Numbered from the stretch's first letter, positions 10,901 to 17,587 are shown. The stretch: DNA of 36,992 nucleotides from Candidatus Rifleibacteriota bacterium (GCA_015233155.1 JADFYG010000041.1:1-36992), one strand, 5' to 3'. Made by a program: numbers and translations. Notes: a model not told the origin generated them from the sequence alone.

Positions 10901-10917
10901 AAACACAGGTTATGCAT
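4906..10917 (-). CDS. Bacterial alpha-2-macroglobulin with thioester motif
   Basis: A 2003-residue exported protein of the bacterial alpha-2-macroglobulin family, which traps proteases that enter the periplasm. Residues 1-24 form a Sec signal peptide ending AAAA. No lipobox cysteine is seen, so it may be soluble rather than lipid-anchored. A macroglobulin N-type domain with FTDRAIYRPGQ lies near 582-592. Residues ~1140-1230 are a Gly/Met/Pro/Ala-rich low-complexity stretch in the position of an exposed bait or linker. The conserved A2M domain (LTTWKFLGFAHG) starts near 1265. The thioester motif reads CSEQ with the cysteine at 1467 and glutamine at 1470, followed by the helical thioester-domain region. 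The ATG follows GGGAGGATT. A PBP1c gene, the usual partner in many bacteria, is absent within this window. The open frames on its opposite strand have no family features. Confidence 0.92.
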   Translation of the reverse strand: MHNLCFLCVFLAVLIAIGVPAAAADRAADWAAVDKAVSDGLPKTAVEKLEPIIASAIADKKFGEAARALTKKIVLEGTIQGNKAEEKIIRLEKEIPTFDASLQPMLRVVLARWYWQYFQQNNWRFLNRSATQGLDEKDFTTWDLPKLFKKIGGIFDDVLKEEAALQNVPIETFSDFLQPGNQPVELRPTLFDFTAHNALDFYMSGEQAGANPQDAFEIDAKSQALSDAKAFLAWEPDTGDTASPKYKTVQLLRRLMAYHSKQGNANALIDLDLQRLLWAREVAVGEEASDRYLQQLVMIAKESADSPLSSIACARAAGELIKQGKRVDAYKIASEGLKRHPNSDGATDCKAIISQLENRELSVTTERVIGKPLPKLHVTYRNIEKVNFKLVPYDWRDLLGKKNWSPERLNDDWQSRRQMIDRKGTEAWATTLPPTSDYSQRTEEIAMPAADPGFYFLVASWKSDYSENDNCVALAPVWFSSLALVTRTHDGSIGGMVLDNETGEPITGAEVDGFTFEYDRGWKRVETVTTDKNGVYTFSENGPRADRNNGLFAIAHFRGETLFDLDSMNSYRSEPARSENMVFFFTDRAIYRPGQSIQYKGLLVHVDTEGNRYDVIPKRQALVSFRDVNGQEIAKQTLNSNEFGSFSGTFTAPGPGRLLGQMSLVSHGYQGSTIFRVEEYKRPKFKVTLETPSEGGKLDERITVKGHAMSFTGAAVDGAKVKYRVTREARLPDWCWWCPVRPAGAQEITHGVAVTDVKGDFTVTFTAKPDRSIPEKDQPTFIYRVSADVTDTAGETRSAEQSVRLGYAALELGLQTDAWLETAKPVIVQIRTTTLDGKGIPAHGTLLIQALKGPKSPVRPDIGQNDPKNLSDIRAWEAGEKTGEVNYDSDVSGTASASFTLKPGAYRVSSNSRDRYGKEVTAQKDLLVVDPSAREFQTNIPFLFQAESSSVEVGKTFRAIWGTGYSTGRSFLEIEHHRKILKSWWTEPGTTQHLIEIPITEDMRGGFQVRVVQVRENRGYLNDLNVDVPWSNKNMDISFAHFTSKMQPGQKDTWTVSIKGPGAEMKAVEMVAAMYDASLDAFAPHSWLTRFNFFRGNETCLNQRFANVSRQLDNIINSWAGGYSSSSRLYFRFPDELVQNFMGYAMGGGGGEMDYELAAPMGGARPMRGMAPKPMMSRAMKKSDAGDMDSKSMALSDSAAPSPAAAPMEQDKGAPEQKPAGGAVAGPDLSKVSARTNLNETAFFFPHLAVESDGSVKMTFTMPEALTTWKFLGFAHGMTGESGGLTGETVTQKDLMVQPNPPRFLREGDTIVFTAKVTNLSDTLQKGKIQLSLRDSVTDAARDKEFGLTAPDLPFEVPAKESRSFGWSLTVPDGPGIVAYKVVAATDKLSDGEEAMLPILSRRLFVTESLPLPIRGPATKNFKLQKLLDAAKSNTLVTQGLTIQMTSNPAWYAVQALPYLMEFPHECSEQLFNRIYANSLARFIAKSDPKIRKVFDTWKADEAQGGKALLSNLEKNQDLKSVVLLETPWVCEAKTETENKHRVGLLFDENRIDGELSRAMEKLKKMQAAGGYWPWFPGGPPNSFITLYITTGFGRLRHLGVDIDTSAAFRALDHLDSQLNERYQQILHYGDKNANNLSADIALYFYGRSFFIKEKPVAAIARDALEYFKGQAQQYWLKLDNRLSQGHLALGLSRFGDSVLPAKIFASIKERSVTEEEMGRFWRETELSWWWYRAPIETQAIMVEMFDEIGHDEAGVEECKIWLLKQKQTQDWKTTKATADAIYALLLKGDKLLASDKLVKVSLGGIEIQPEKVEAGTGFYEKKFAGPDVKPAMGDVTVSKEDKGIAWGGLHWQYLEDMTKITPHETNLKLKKTLFVKKDTPRGPEISPVKGKLSVGDLLVIRIELRTDRDMEFVHMKDGRGSGLEPVEALSGYRYQDGLGYYQSPRDTATHFYFDYLPKGVYVFEYNLRVQHKGSYQTGMAEIQCMYAPEFGSHSESFLLEVE

Positions 10918-11040
10918 GGCAATCCTCCCTCAAAAATGCTGTCAACGAACATTTCACAAGAGTATGAAAAGTGCGAAGCGAACTTGAACATGATACATGA
11001 CCAAATACGAAACGAACAAGCCGCCCCCCGGATTGCCAGT

Positions 11041-11110
11041 AATTATCCCTTTTGGCGCTGGCGAGGATCCCCGAAAGATTTCATTGTAATGATAGTGAAC
11101 ACCACTTTCG
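11041..11110 (+). repeat. Intergenic repeat, family 2, copy 1
   Basis: Bases 11041-11080 align without gaps to 32521-32560, with about 30 of 40 positions identical (AATTATCC, CTGGCGAGGAT and GATTTC blocks); similarity fades afterwards. Both copies lie in gaps between divergently transcribed genes. The segment TCATTGTAATGA at 11081-11092 is a near-perfect palindrome that could serve as a regulator site. Further right, 11119-11146 contains a GCGGGAGGGTTTGCCCCGCC stretch reminiscent of the hairpin core of repeat family 1. Confidence 0.5.
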
Positions 11111-11182
11111 ATCAATAATTGCGGGAGGGTTTGCCCCGCCCCCTACTGGACAACAAGCCTGGAATGCGCTACGGTTTCAGAT

Positions 11183-12097
11183 ATGAAACACTTACTTGTG
11201 GCCGGTCTGATCAATCTGGAAACGACACTGCGCATAGAAGAATTCCCGGTTCCATATTTTCCGGTGCGCTATCCATTCAACGGTGTTCGAAGCACGGTTT
11301 CCGGCGTCGGCTTTAATCTGGCCACGGCATTAACCCGCCTTGGATCTCCGATTCGTTTTCTCTCTCTGATCGGAAATGATCCTGTCGGCGGCCTGGTCAG
11401 ACATGCCCTGAGCACCGAGGGCATAGATGGGGAACATATACTGCCGATACTTTCTGAAACCCCGCAGTCCGTAATCCTCTACGACGCATATGGAAAGCGC
11501 CAGATCAACGTTGATCTCAAGGAGATTCAGGAAACACCGTTTCCTGCGTCCTCATTTCTCCCCGCACTGGATAACGCTTCAATGGCGGCTCTATGCAATG
11601 TAAATTTCACACGGCCATTCCTGCGGGAAGCCCGTCATCGAGGAATCCCGGTGGCAACCGATGTCCATGCTATTTCGTCCCTTGACGATGCCTATAATCT
11701 CGACTATCTTCAGGCTGCAGATATTCTTTTCGCAAGCGATGAAGCGCTTGGACGCCCCCCGGAAGACTGGGCACGTGAAGTCATCTCGCGATTTCCTGCC
11801 CGCATTGTTGTCGTCGGCATGGGCAGACGTGGAGCAATGCTTGTGACTCGCGAAGACGGTATTGCTGGCACGTTTCCGGCTGTCTTTACCCGTCCGGTAA
11901 AAAACACGATCGGCGCGGGAGATGCTCTGTTTTCAGCATTCCTGCATGGATTAACCAAGGGCGCAGATCCGGTGAGAGCATTGCGTCGTGCAATGCTGTT
12001 CGCTTCCTGGAAGATCGGGGAAACTGGCGCTGCTATGGGTTTGCTGTCTGAATCTTCTCTTCTGGACCTGGAGCGTAATATCCAGTCGGATTCCTGA
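11183..12097 (+). CDS. PfkB/ribokinase-family carbohydrate or nucleoside kinase
   Basis: A 304-residue cytoplasmic kinase of the PfkB/ribokinase superfamily, which phosphorylates sugars, nucleosides or related small molecules using ATP. The glycine-rich N-terminal signature appears as GVGFNLATALTRLG (41-54). The C-terminal signature is NTIGAGDALFSAF at 241-253, with GAGD (244-247) forming the anion hole and D247 the expected catalytic base. VVGMGRRGAML near 210 is the nucleotide-domain strand typical of the fold. Length is normal. The upstream ribosome site is weak, and the gene stands alone, divergent from the macroglobulin gene, with a G+C-rich hairpin after it. The substrate cannot be read from sequence. 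Confidence 0.87.
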   Translation: MKHLLVAGLINLETTLRIEEFPVPYFPVRYPFNGVRSTVSGVGFNLATALTRLGSPIRFLSLIGNDPVGGLVRHALSTEGIDGEHILPILSETPQSVILYDAYGKRQINVDLKEIQETPFPASSFLPALDNASMAALCNVNFTRPFLREARHRGIPVATDVHAISSLDDAYNLDYLQAADILFASDEALGRPPEDWAREVISRFPARIVVVGMGRRGAMLVTREDGIAGTFPAVFTRPVKNTIGAGDALFSAFLHGLTKGADPVRALRRAMLFASWKIGETGAAMGLLSESSLLDLERNIQSDS

Positions 12098-12122
12098 GTT
12101 CCTGCATCCCGAAATAAAGAAC

Positions 12123-12147
12123 CGCCGCGCCTTACATTGGCGCGGCG
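12123..12147. terminator. Hairpin between convergent kinase and EF-hand genes
   Basis: CGCCGCGCC (12123-12131) and GGCGCGGCG (12139-12147) form a perfect 9-bp stem with a seven-base loop. It lies between two genes that run towards each other. On the minus strand it is followed by a moderately T-rich GGTTCTTTATTTC, so it may end transcription of the EF-hand gene; on the plus strand there is no T run. Confidence 0.6.
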
Positions 12148-12194
12148 ACAGAATGTTCAGATTACATATTTCGTCTCTGTTAATAAAGCGAAGG

Positions 12195-12941
12195 TCAGCC
12201 GACAACACCTGCGCCTAACAAAGAAGACATGTTACCGAGGCCATTACTCCCTCCATTTCCATAGGCCTTGAACAGCTGCTGGGCAAAAGCACGCGCCAGA
12301 CTTGTTGTATTTGACGACGAACTTTTAGAGGAGTTCGAACTGTCAGAGGAGCTTGAACTATCATCTGAATCACCATCAGACTTGGAAGTCTTGTTCAGCA
12401 CAGCCAGTAGATCGGTCGTTGTATTTCCCGTCGACGAAGCCGAGGACGAAGATGATGTATCCGTGGAAGCAGTGGAAGCGGCCGCAGCGGCATTGCTCTG
12501 CGACTGTTTCTTGAACTGGATAAACAAGTCATATCCCATGAGATCAGACTGTTTTGAGTTCGTCGTGCCATCAGTGGCATTTGCCGCCCCACCAGGTGCC
12601 TCCGTTGCTCCACCAGGGTGGCCTCCCTTGCCTCCGTGGTGTCCCCTATGGGCGTGCTTCCCTCCTTCGGGTATCGCCGGCGCGGTGATCTCACCGGCAT
12701 CCGCAGCCTTCTTCAGCTCATCAGCACTTATACCGTCGCCGTTTGTATCTACTTTACTGAAGTTATCGATTAACTGCTGAATTCCATCCGCGGCCTTACT
12801 ATCCTTGGTACTATCAGAGCTCAGATCATCCTTAATCTGCTGCAGATCCTGCTTATTTAGAGTGGATTTCCCGCTGCGAAAGGCATCAAACCTAGCCTTC
12901 ATGTCCTGATAGCTTGAACTGCCTACGCTACTAATGGCCAT
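12195..12941 (-). CDS. EF-hand, His/Gly- and Ser-rich protein
   Basis: A 248-residue low-complexity protein. Residues 1-80 are a helical region ending in one EF-hand-like calcium loop, DTNGDGISADEL (65-76). A canonical EF loop has twelve residues with isoleucine at position 8; here the residue after DG is missing, so it is one residue short. Residues 93-111 are a His/Gly/Lys cluster (HAHRGHHGGKGGH) that could bind metal. Residues ~150-215 are Ser/Asp/Thr-rich and likely disordered. The C-terminus is Gly/Asn-rich. No signal peptide is visible, and the MAISSVGSSS start resembles EF-hand proteins in other proteobacteria that are not Sec-secreted. The ATG follows AAGAAGGGG. A Cpx-like box lies ~220 bp upstream. 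Function unknown; calcium or metal binding is inference. Confidence 0.75.
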   Translation of the reverse strand: MAISSVGSSSYQDMKARFDAFRSGKSTLNKQDLQQIKDDLSSDSTKDSKAADGIQQLIDNFSKVDTNGDGISADELKKAADAGEITAPAIPEGGKHAHRGHHGGKGGHPGGATEAPGGAANATDGTTNSKQSDLMGYDLFIQFKKQSQSNAAAAASTASTDTSSSSSASSTGNTTTDLLAVLNKTSKSDGDSDDSSSSSDSSNSSKSSSSNTTSLARAFAQQLFKAYGNGGSNGLGNMSSLLGAGVVG

Positions 12942-13279
12942 ATAATTACCCCTTCTTCAGCTCTTCCTTTGGATGAAGCCCGACTAATGCTTCGAAAAAG
13001 CCTCAAATTATGACCCGCCGAGAAAATAGTTCAGTATTCCAGGTTATTCTTCTTTTCGAAAACTCACCTTTTTGCGCAATTCCTCCTTAATTTAGTCATC
13101 GTCATGAGTGATATTCCGGGGTATGAGAGAAAACTAAACAAATGTTAAGAACTCTTCACCTGCTTAACATTTCTTTACAGTGCGATCCGACCCACGCGAG
13201 AATCGGAAATAATACCAGTCATAAAATACTTGTGCGCATCATTTACGCACGTATTAATTGTGAATGGTGTTCGTGACTG
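12942..13279. other. Intergenic region with regulatory symmetry, no gene seen
   Basis: This 338-bp gap separates the EF-hand gene from the secreted protein gene, both on the minus strand. I see no convincing reading frame. It holds the inverted repeat and Cpx-like box described separately (13140-13178). The remaining sequence forms a long untranslated leader for the EF-hand gene if transcription starts near the box. Confidence 0.6.
13140..13178 (-). promoter_or_regulatory. Inverted repeat overlapping a Cpx-type box
   Basis: AAATGTTAAG (13140-13149) and CTTAACATTT (13163-13172) are perfect 10-bp inverted arms with a 13-bp spacer. The right arm overlaps a minus-strand GTAAA-GAAAT-GTTAA (13164-13178). 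That segment matches 14 of 15 bases of the perfect GTAAA-N5-GTAAA box upstream of the response regulator gene (17545-17559). CpxR of enterobacteria binds GTAAA-N5-GTAAA. Position is upstream of the EF-hand gene. Confidence 0.6.
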
Positions 13280-14044
13280 CTAAATATCCATATCCAGCCC
13301 GAACTGAGCTCTCGCATCCTGTTGCTGCCGGCCAGCGTTAAATGTCACTCGTGTATGTGGTTCGAGTTGATAGCGAGCCCACACGCCACGGGATTCCCCG
13401 AATAATGTGAGGCCCATTGTCATTCCCGGATATGGTTCCGCCGACAAACCCCGTCTAAGTCTGGCAATATAACTCATTGCCTGCGCTCCATATCCGGTAT
13501 TTGACGATGCTTCCGACCCAAAGTTTTTTTCACCATTCGATGATTGACCGCCACTGTATTCATCCGGCTTCTGTCGCTGCCCGCCAATATATCTCTGTGC
13601 CATTCCGGCTTGCGGAGCCATGTTATTCATTTGATCCCATCCGGACCTGTTTCCATTCACATTCCTTTGGAAACCACCGGAACTCTGGCCTCGATCGCTT
13701 TCCTGCCTGGATTTTCTGATCAATGTCTGATTTTGTTCTTCCAGCCAGCGCGCCAGCTCCCAGCTATGTTGAAGCTCTTCATGCGGTACCCGCTCAAACA
13801 ACAGCTCAAACCTTGCCCCGAACTTCGTTTTCCCTGATGTCACACGACATCGGATCATTACGGTTTTCCGTGGCAGCGGTAACCAGATTGACGCCGGAGT
13901 TTGCGCGTTTTCAGAAACTGCGGGCAAGGACTGCCTGATCATGCTATAGGCTTCCACCGACTCTGGTTTCGGCCCCGGAAAAAGCAAAATAAGTATAATC
14001 AGCCAGGAGTAAGTGAAATACTGCCCAAAGGGATGTTGTCGCAT
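13280..14044 (-). CDS. Exported protein of unknown function
   Basis: A 254-residue protein that I do not recognise. Residues ~10-25 (FTYSWLIILILLF) are hydrophobic and preceded by few charges, consistent with an uncleaved or cleaved export signal. The centre (residues ~60-125) is mixed and charged, with FELLFERVPHEEL. Residues ~115-185 are rich in Gln, Gly, Ser and Asn and likely flexible. The C-terminus (GMTMGLTLFGESRGVWARYQL) has alternating hydrophobic residues that could form beta strands. The ATG follows AAGAAGAGA. It is divergent from the lipoprotein gene at 14368 and upstream of the EF-hand gene, all within the block that shares the GTAAAGAAAT motif, so a role in the envelope response is a reasonable guess only. 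Confidence 0.65.
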   Translation of the reverse strand: MRQHPFGQYFTYSWLIILILLFPGPKPESVEAYSMIRQSLPAVSENAQTPASIWLPLPRKTVMIRCRVTSGKTKFGARFELLFERVPHEELQHSWELARWLEEQNQTLIRKSRQESDRGQSSGGFQRNVNGNRSGWDQMNNMAPQAGMAQRYIGGQRQKPDEYSGGQSSNGEKNFGSEASSNTGYGAQAMSYIARLRRGLSAEPYPGMTMGLTLFGESRGVWARYQLEPHTRVTFNAGRQQQDARAQFGLDMDI

Positions 14045-14367
14045 ATCTCTTCTTTTTCAAAAGAATATTCTCATCAGGGGAACCCGCTTCTTATCGGAAT
14101 AATGCCCGAATATTTTAATCAGTAATATCTGATAAATATCTGCAACGGTAATGCTTTTTTTCTGATTCTGATGTGACCTTTTTTTATAAAAGCGATTTCT
14201 GGTGCCATATACGAGCGATATAATGCAGTGTTGTCCATACTGCCACCTGATAATTCAGTCAGATAAAAGAATAATTGATAAAGATTTCTTTACTTGAACT
14301 GTCCGGCGCCATAGTCGAAAATTACGTTGGCGCCAAAATAATAATTTAACAGCAGGAGATAGAAAAA
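14045..14367. other. Divergent promoter region between exported protein and lipoprotein genes
   Basis: A 323-bp A+T-rich gap with no gene. It holds ATTTCTTTAC at 14284-14293, the reverse complement of the decamer GTAAAGAAAT that recurs upstream of the EF-hand and response regulator genes. Here the second GTAAA half is absent and the site instead forms TAAAG-ATTT-CTTTA symmetry. GGCGCCA (14305-14311) and TGGCGCC (14328-14334) form a separate inverted pair just before the lipoprotein gene and could be an operator or a leader hairpin. Confidence 0.5.
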
Positions 14368-15132
14368 ATGAATAGGGTAGTTTTCACAATGGCTCTGATT
14401 TCACTGGCCCTGGCTTTTTCCGGATGTGCGAGTAACGGACTTTCGTCATTACCCCAGACCACTTCAGTCAATTCTGAATTAGCCACCACTGACCTTGCTG
14501 CAGTGGAAGGCGCACTGATGGCAAATAGAATTGAAGTTGCACAGGGATATCCTGGCATCAGTGGCTCAGTTCAGGATGATGAATCCGCAAGTGACTCGTA
14601 TGTTATGCATCGGGGCGGACGATTTCAGCGGCAGGGCGGACATGATTTCCCCCCCCCTGGCATGAATGATCCCTTCACTGCCTCCGGGACTGCGAGACCA
14701 CCAATGTTTCGTCGCGGCGGCGATGGATGTCCTTTTGGAATAGCGAGCCCAACGGCATCTTCACCCAGGCTCATCATTGCCTCAGCGGCACTGACAGTTG
14801 AAAAATTCGGTGACACTGGCTATCGCATCATCAGACCGGATGGAAGCGATGTGAAAATCGTGCGACCGACTGACAACAGTGCCACTTCTACAATTGAGGT
14901 AAACGGAGTTACCTGGAATGTAGCATTCGGAACAACCGCGGCTGATCCTCTGGCAACCCTTACCAGCACGAAAAATAATCGAGTCATAAGAATCTTTGAA
15001 GATGACAGCGGCAATCTTTCCCTTATTACCGAAGGCGGATGCCGCTTTCATGGAAAGTGGGATCAGGCAGGCATCCTGGAGCTGAATGACGAAACGGGAC
15101 AACATCAGTATCGATTCTGCAGCTCAAAATAA
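14368..15132 (+). CDS. Putative lipoprotein of unknown function
   Basis: A 254-residue protein. Residues 1-20 form a lipoprotein signal with charged start MNR, a hydrophobic core and FSGC, giving cysteine 20 as the likely lipidated residue. The mature part starts Ser/Thr-rich and passes through a Gly/Arg/Gln/Pro segment (residues ~75-115). The C-terminal ~120 residues look beta-rich, with regular short strands (YRIIRPDG, VKIVRP, VTWNVAFG, RVIRIFEDDSG), and end in two cysteines. The ATG follows a good CAGGAGA site. It runs convergent to the sensor kinase gene, with a terminator between, and sits downstream of a GTAAAGAAAT half-site. It should face the periplasm. No family recognised. Confidence 0.72.
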   Translation: MNRVVFTMALISLALAFSGCASNGLSSLPQTTSVNSELATTDLAAVEGALMANRIEVAQGYPGISGSVQDDESASDSYVMHRGGRFQRQGGHDFPPPGMNDPFTASGTARPPMFRRGGDGCPFGIASPTASSPRLIIASAALTVEKFGDTGYRIIRPDGSDVKIVRPTDNSATSTIEVNGVTWNVAFGTTAADPLATLTSTKNNRVIRIFEDDSGNLSLITEGGCRFHGKWDQAGILELNDETGQHQYRFCSSK

Positions 15133-15217
15133 ATTCCAAAAGATATTTTTGAATAGTATAATCCCATGAGGAGTATCGACTAGCCCTCCTAGCGCCTTAA
15201 ATCAGGTGGAAATATGT

Positions 15218-15251
15218 GGCGGCCGAGCCCGGGCAATGGGTTTCGGCCGCC
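15218..15251. terminator. Hairpin between convergent lipoprotein and sensor kinase genes
   Basis: GGCGGCCGA (15218-15226) and TCGGCCGCC (15243-15251) form a perfect 9-bp stem; GCCC/GGGT pairing inside can extend it. It lies between two convergent stop codons. The following CCTTGATT is only weakly T-rich, so a bidirectional or factor-assisted stop is possible. Confidence 0.65.
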
Positions 15252-15279
15252 CTTGATTAATCAGGGTCTTCTATCAGAA

Positions 15280-16794
15280 TTATAAATCATTGAGTGGAAG
15301 CACGAATTCCACCTGCAGGCCTCCGCCATCGCGATTGGCAGCGGTGACTTTTCCTCCGATGGTTTCGACTGCCCGTCGGGCGATGGCCAGTCCAAGTCCC
15401 GCACCGCCCGATGATCGAGAGCGATCTTCCTGACATCGAAAGAACGGTTCAAATAAATGGTTCAACTTTTCAGGAGGAACCCCCGGCCCACGATCCGAAA
15501 CCCTGATAGAAGCTGTTTTGGGAAGAGGCTCGTGCTGAATCGTGAGGGTAACTTCTATGCTGGTGTCGGCTGGAGAATATTTCATGGCGTTGCGAAGTAC
15601 ATTTTCAATGGCACGACCGATAAGGTCTTGCGGGGCAAGAATCTGTGTCTGCTTTTCCGGAGGAGAAGACCACTGAATCCGCTCTGATGCGTTGCCCGCT
15701 TCGAAACGGGCATCGGAAATCACAGTATCGATAAGCTTTTCCAGGACAACGGGAACGCGTTCGCAAGGAGATTCACGGTCGTCGAGACGGAAAAGAGTCA
15801 ATACTTCCTGGATTAAATGTTCAAGACGGGAAACTTCAAGACTGATTCTCGGGATCAGTTCCAGGGAGTGGGCATCGGCTCGCTTCTCAGCAATTTCAAG
15901 TGCCACCTGCATTCTGGCGAGAGGAGAGCGCAACTCATGCGAGATATCCCGCAGCAACTGTTGCTGGCGATTCAAAGTCACCTCCAGACGCTCGGCCATG
16001 AAATTAAAATCCCGACTCAGATCACCAAGCTCGTCTCTTCGTTCCAAGACATCTCTGGAAACCCGTGCGGATAAATTTCCGGCGGCAAAGCATCGGCTCA
16101 TTCTACGAAGAGCCAGAACCGGTTGTGCAAGAGAACGTGCCAGGAAAAAACAAAGAATCCCGGTAATGAGTAAAAAGGCTCCAAGAAGAATGTGTCCAAA
16201 AGGGTTTGTCACAATAGATCTAAAACCCTTTTCCGGAGACATGTGAGCGATGATGAATGGAGTTCCCGATGCGGCTGTTACATGCTGCAGGAAAAACTTC
16301 TCGCCCTTCGAAAAAACTTCGCTCTCCTTTTCTCCTTTTTGCGCAAGAAAACTTCTGACTTCCGGCAGCAAAAAATCTTCATCGAATTTCCCATTCTCAA
16401 ATGACTCAATGGAAAGCCCAGGCGGAAGACTTGAAGGAAAAGCCGCTGAATAAGCACGAAAATCCGGCTGAAGTAAAAGTTTCCCCTCACTCGAAAATAT
16501 CCAGAGAAATCTTCGTCCTATCAACATTTTGATGTCCATCAAATGAGAGTTGCCGTATTCTTCAAGAATATCCGCCATCAACTGGCCATGGCTTCGGGCA
16601 AACTCTTTGCCAAGTTGTTCGAAGTGCCTGCTGAAAGGTCCTAGTTCAAATACGTAACTGACGGAAAATGATGCTAAAATTACAAGAACTGCCGTTGCGC
16701 AAAACCAGAAAAACATACGGCCGAACAGCTTCGTTCCGTAGAAGGGTATATCCTTCAGAGATATTTCTTCAGGATCACTCTTCGACTGCTGCAT
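15280..16794 (-). CDS. CpxA-like envelope sensor histidine kinase
   Basis: A 504-residue membrane kinase when started at the ATG at 16794, which overlaps the end of the regulator gene by 20 bp. Earlier in-frame starts would lie deep inside that gene. Transmembrane segments are at ~28-49 and ~200-219, enclosing a ~150-residue periplasmic sensor. A HAMP linker follows (~220-272), then the dimerisation domain with DISHELRSPLARMQ and phosphorylatable H286. The ATPase domain has NVLRNAMKYSP, DRGPGVPP and GGAGLGLAIARR. The layout, the HELRSPLARMQVAL H-box and the pairing with a CpxR-like regulator fit the CpxA group, which senses envelope stress. The periplasmic part was not recognised, so the actual signal is unknown. 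Confidence 0.88.
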   Translation of the reverse strand: MQQSKSDPEEISLKDIPFYGTKLFGRMFFWFCATAVLVILASFSVSYVFELGPFSRHFEQLGKEFARSHGQLMADILEEYGNSHLMDIKMLIGRRFLWIFSSEGKLLLQPDFRAYSAAFPSSLPPGLSIESFENGKFDEDFLLPEVRSFLAQKGEKESEVFSKGEKFFLQHVTAASGTPFIIAHMSPEKGFRSIVTNPFGHILLGAFLLITGILCFFLARSLAQPVLALRRMSRCFAAGNLSARVSRDVLERRDELGDLSRDFNFMAERLEVTLNRQQQLLRDISHELRSPLARMQVALEIAEKRADAHSLELIPRISLEVSRLEHLIQEVLTLFRLDDRESPCERVPVVLEKLIDTVISDARFEAGNASERIQWSSPPEKQTQILAPQDLIGRAIENVLRNAMKYSPADTSIEVTLTIQHEPLPKTASIRVSDRGPGVPPEKLNHLFEPFFRCQEDRSRSSGGAGLGLAIARRAVETIGGKVTAANRDGGGLQVEFVLPLNDL

Positions 16795-17473
16795 AGATAT
16801 AACCTTCACCTCGAACTGTTCGCACCCGGTCAATTGCACCAACGCGATTGCCGAGTTTTTTTCTGATACTGCTGATGTGAACATCCAGACTGCGATCATC
16901 AAAAGTCAGATGTCGCCCAAGGGCCTGAATAGCTAATTCCTGACGCTTCACCAGATGGCCGGCATTCTTCAGCAGTATTTCGAGGATATGGAACTCCATC
17001 TCCGTGAGGGCTACTCTTTCGCCATTTTTCAGAAGCATACGACCGGAAACATGCATCTCAAGATCAGAGATCTTCAAAATTTCGCTGGAAGCACCATGGT
17101 GAGAGCGATCCGACTGGGAGCGGCGAAGAATCGCCTTTATTCTGGCAACGAGTTCGCGGGGACTGAAAGGTTTTGCAAGATAATCGTCCGCTCCGAGTTC
17201 CAGGCCGACTATGCGATCAACCTCTTCACCACGTGCGGTTAACATAATAACCGGAATGGATTTCTGCACCCTGAGTTGGCGCAAAATTTCAAAACCGCTC
17301 AATTCCGGAAGCATCGCATCAAGAATAATCAACTGAAACGAGCCTGACATGGCTTTTTCCAGTCCCTCATTCCCGGAATGAGAAAAGGCCAGGTCATATC
17401 CCTCGCCGGTGAGATATTCTTTTAGAAGATCACACAATTCCTTGTCATCATCTATTATCAGGAGCTTTTGCAT
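16775..17473 (-). CDS. CpxR-like OmpR-family response regulator
   Basis: A 232-residue regulator. I place the start at the ATG at 17473, behind TTGGAG, rather than at a TTG four codons earlier; the protein then begins MQKLLIIDDD like E. coli CpxR. The receiver domain has the acidic pocket D8-D10, phosphoacceptor D52 (LDAMLP) and the lysine of LAKPF near 100. The C-terminal winged helix contains LTEMEFHILEILL and LGRHLTFDDRSLDVHISSIRKKLG, closely resembling the matching CpxR segment. It forms an overlapping pair with the sensor kinase. A perfect GTAAA-N5-GTAAA box lies 72 bp upstream, just before a plausible promoter, which suggests autoregulation. Confidence 0.9.
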   Translation of the reverse strand: MQKLLIIDDDKELCDLLKEYLTGEGYDLAFSHSGNEGLEKAMSGSFQLIILDAMLPELSGFEILRQLRVQKSIPVIMLTARGEEVDRIVGLELGADDYLAKPFSPRELVARIKAILRRSQSDRSHHGASSEILKISDLEMHVSGRMLLKNGERVALTEMEFHILEILLKNAGHLVKRQELAIQALGRHLTFDDRSLDVHISSIRKKLGNRVGAIDRVRTVRGEGYIYAAVEE

Positions 17474-17544
17474 AGATTTCTCCAAATGTGAATTGATGGG
17501 ACACTCACTATAATACTATAGCTATAAATAATATGGCTTTACCC

Positions 17545-17559
17545 GTAAAGAAATGTAAA
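17545..17559 (-). promoter_or_regulatory. Perfect Cpx-type box at the regulator's own promoter
   Basis: GTAAA-GAAAT-GTAAA on the plus strand, two identical half-sites ten bases apart as expected for tandem binding by an OmpR-family regulator. It equals the CpxR consensus known from enterobacteria. On the minus strand, TATAGT (17515-17520) would be the -10 of the regulator promoter, placing the box immediately upstream of the -35 region. Confidence 0.7.
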
Positions 17560-17587
17560 TCCGGTCGCCAGGTATTCAGGCGAAAGA

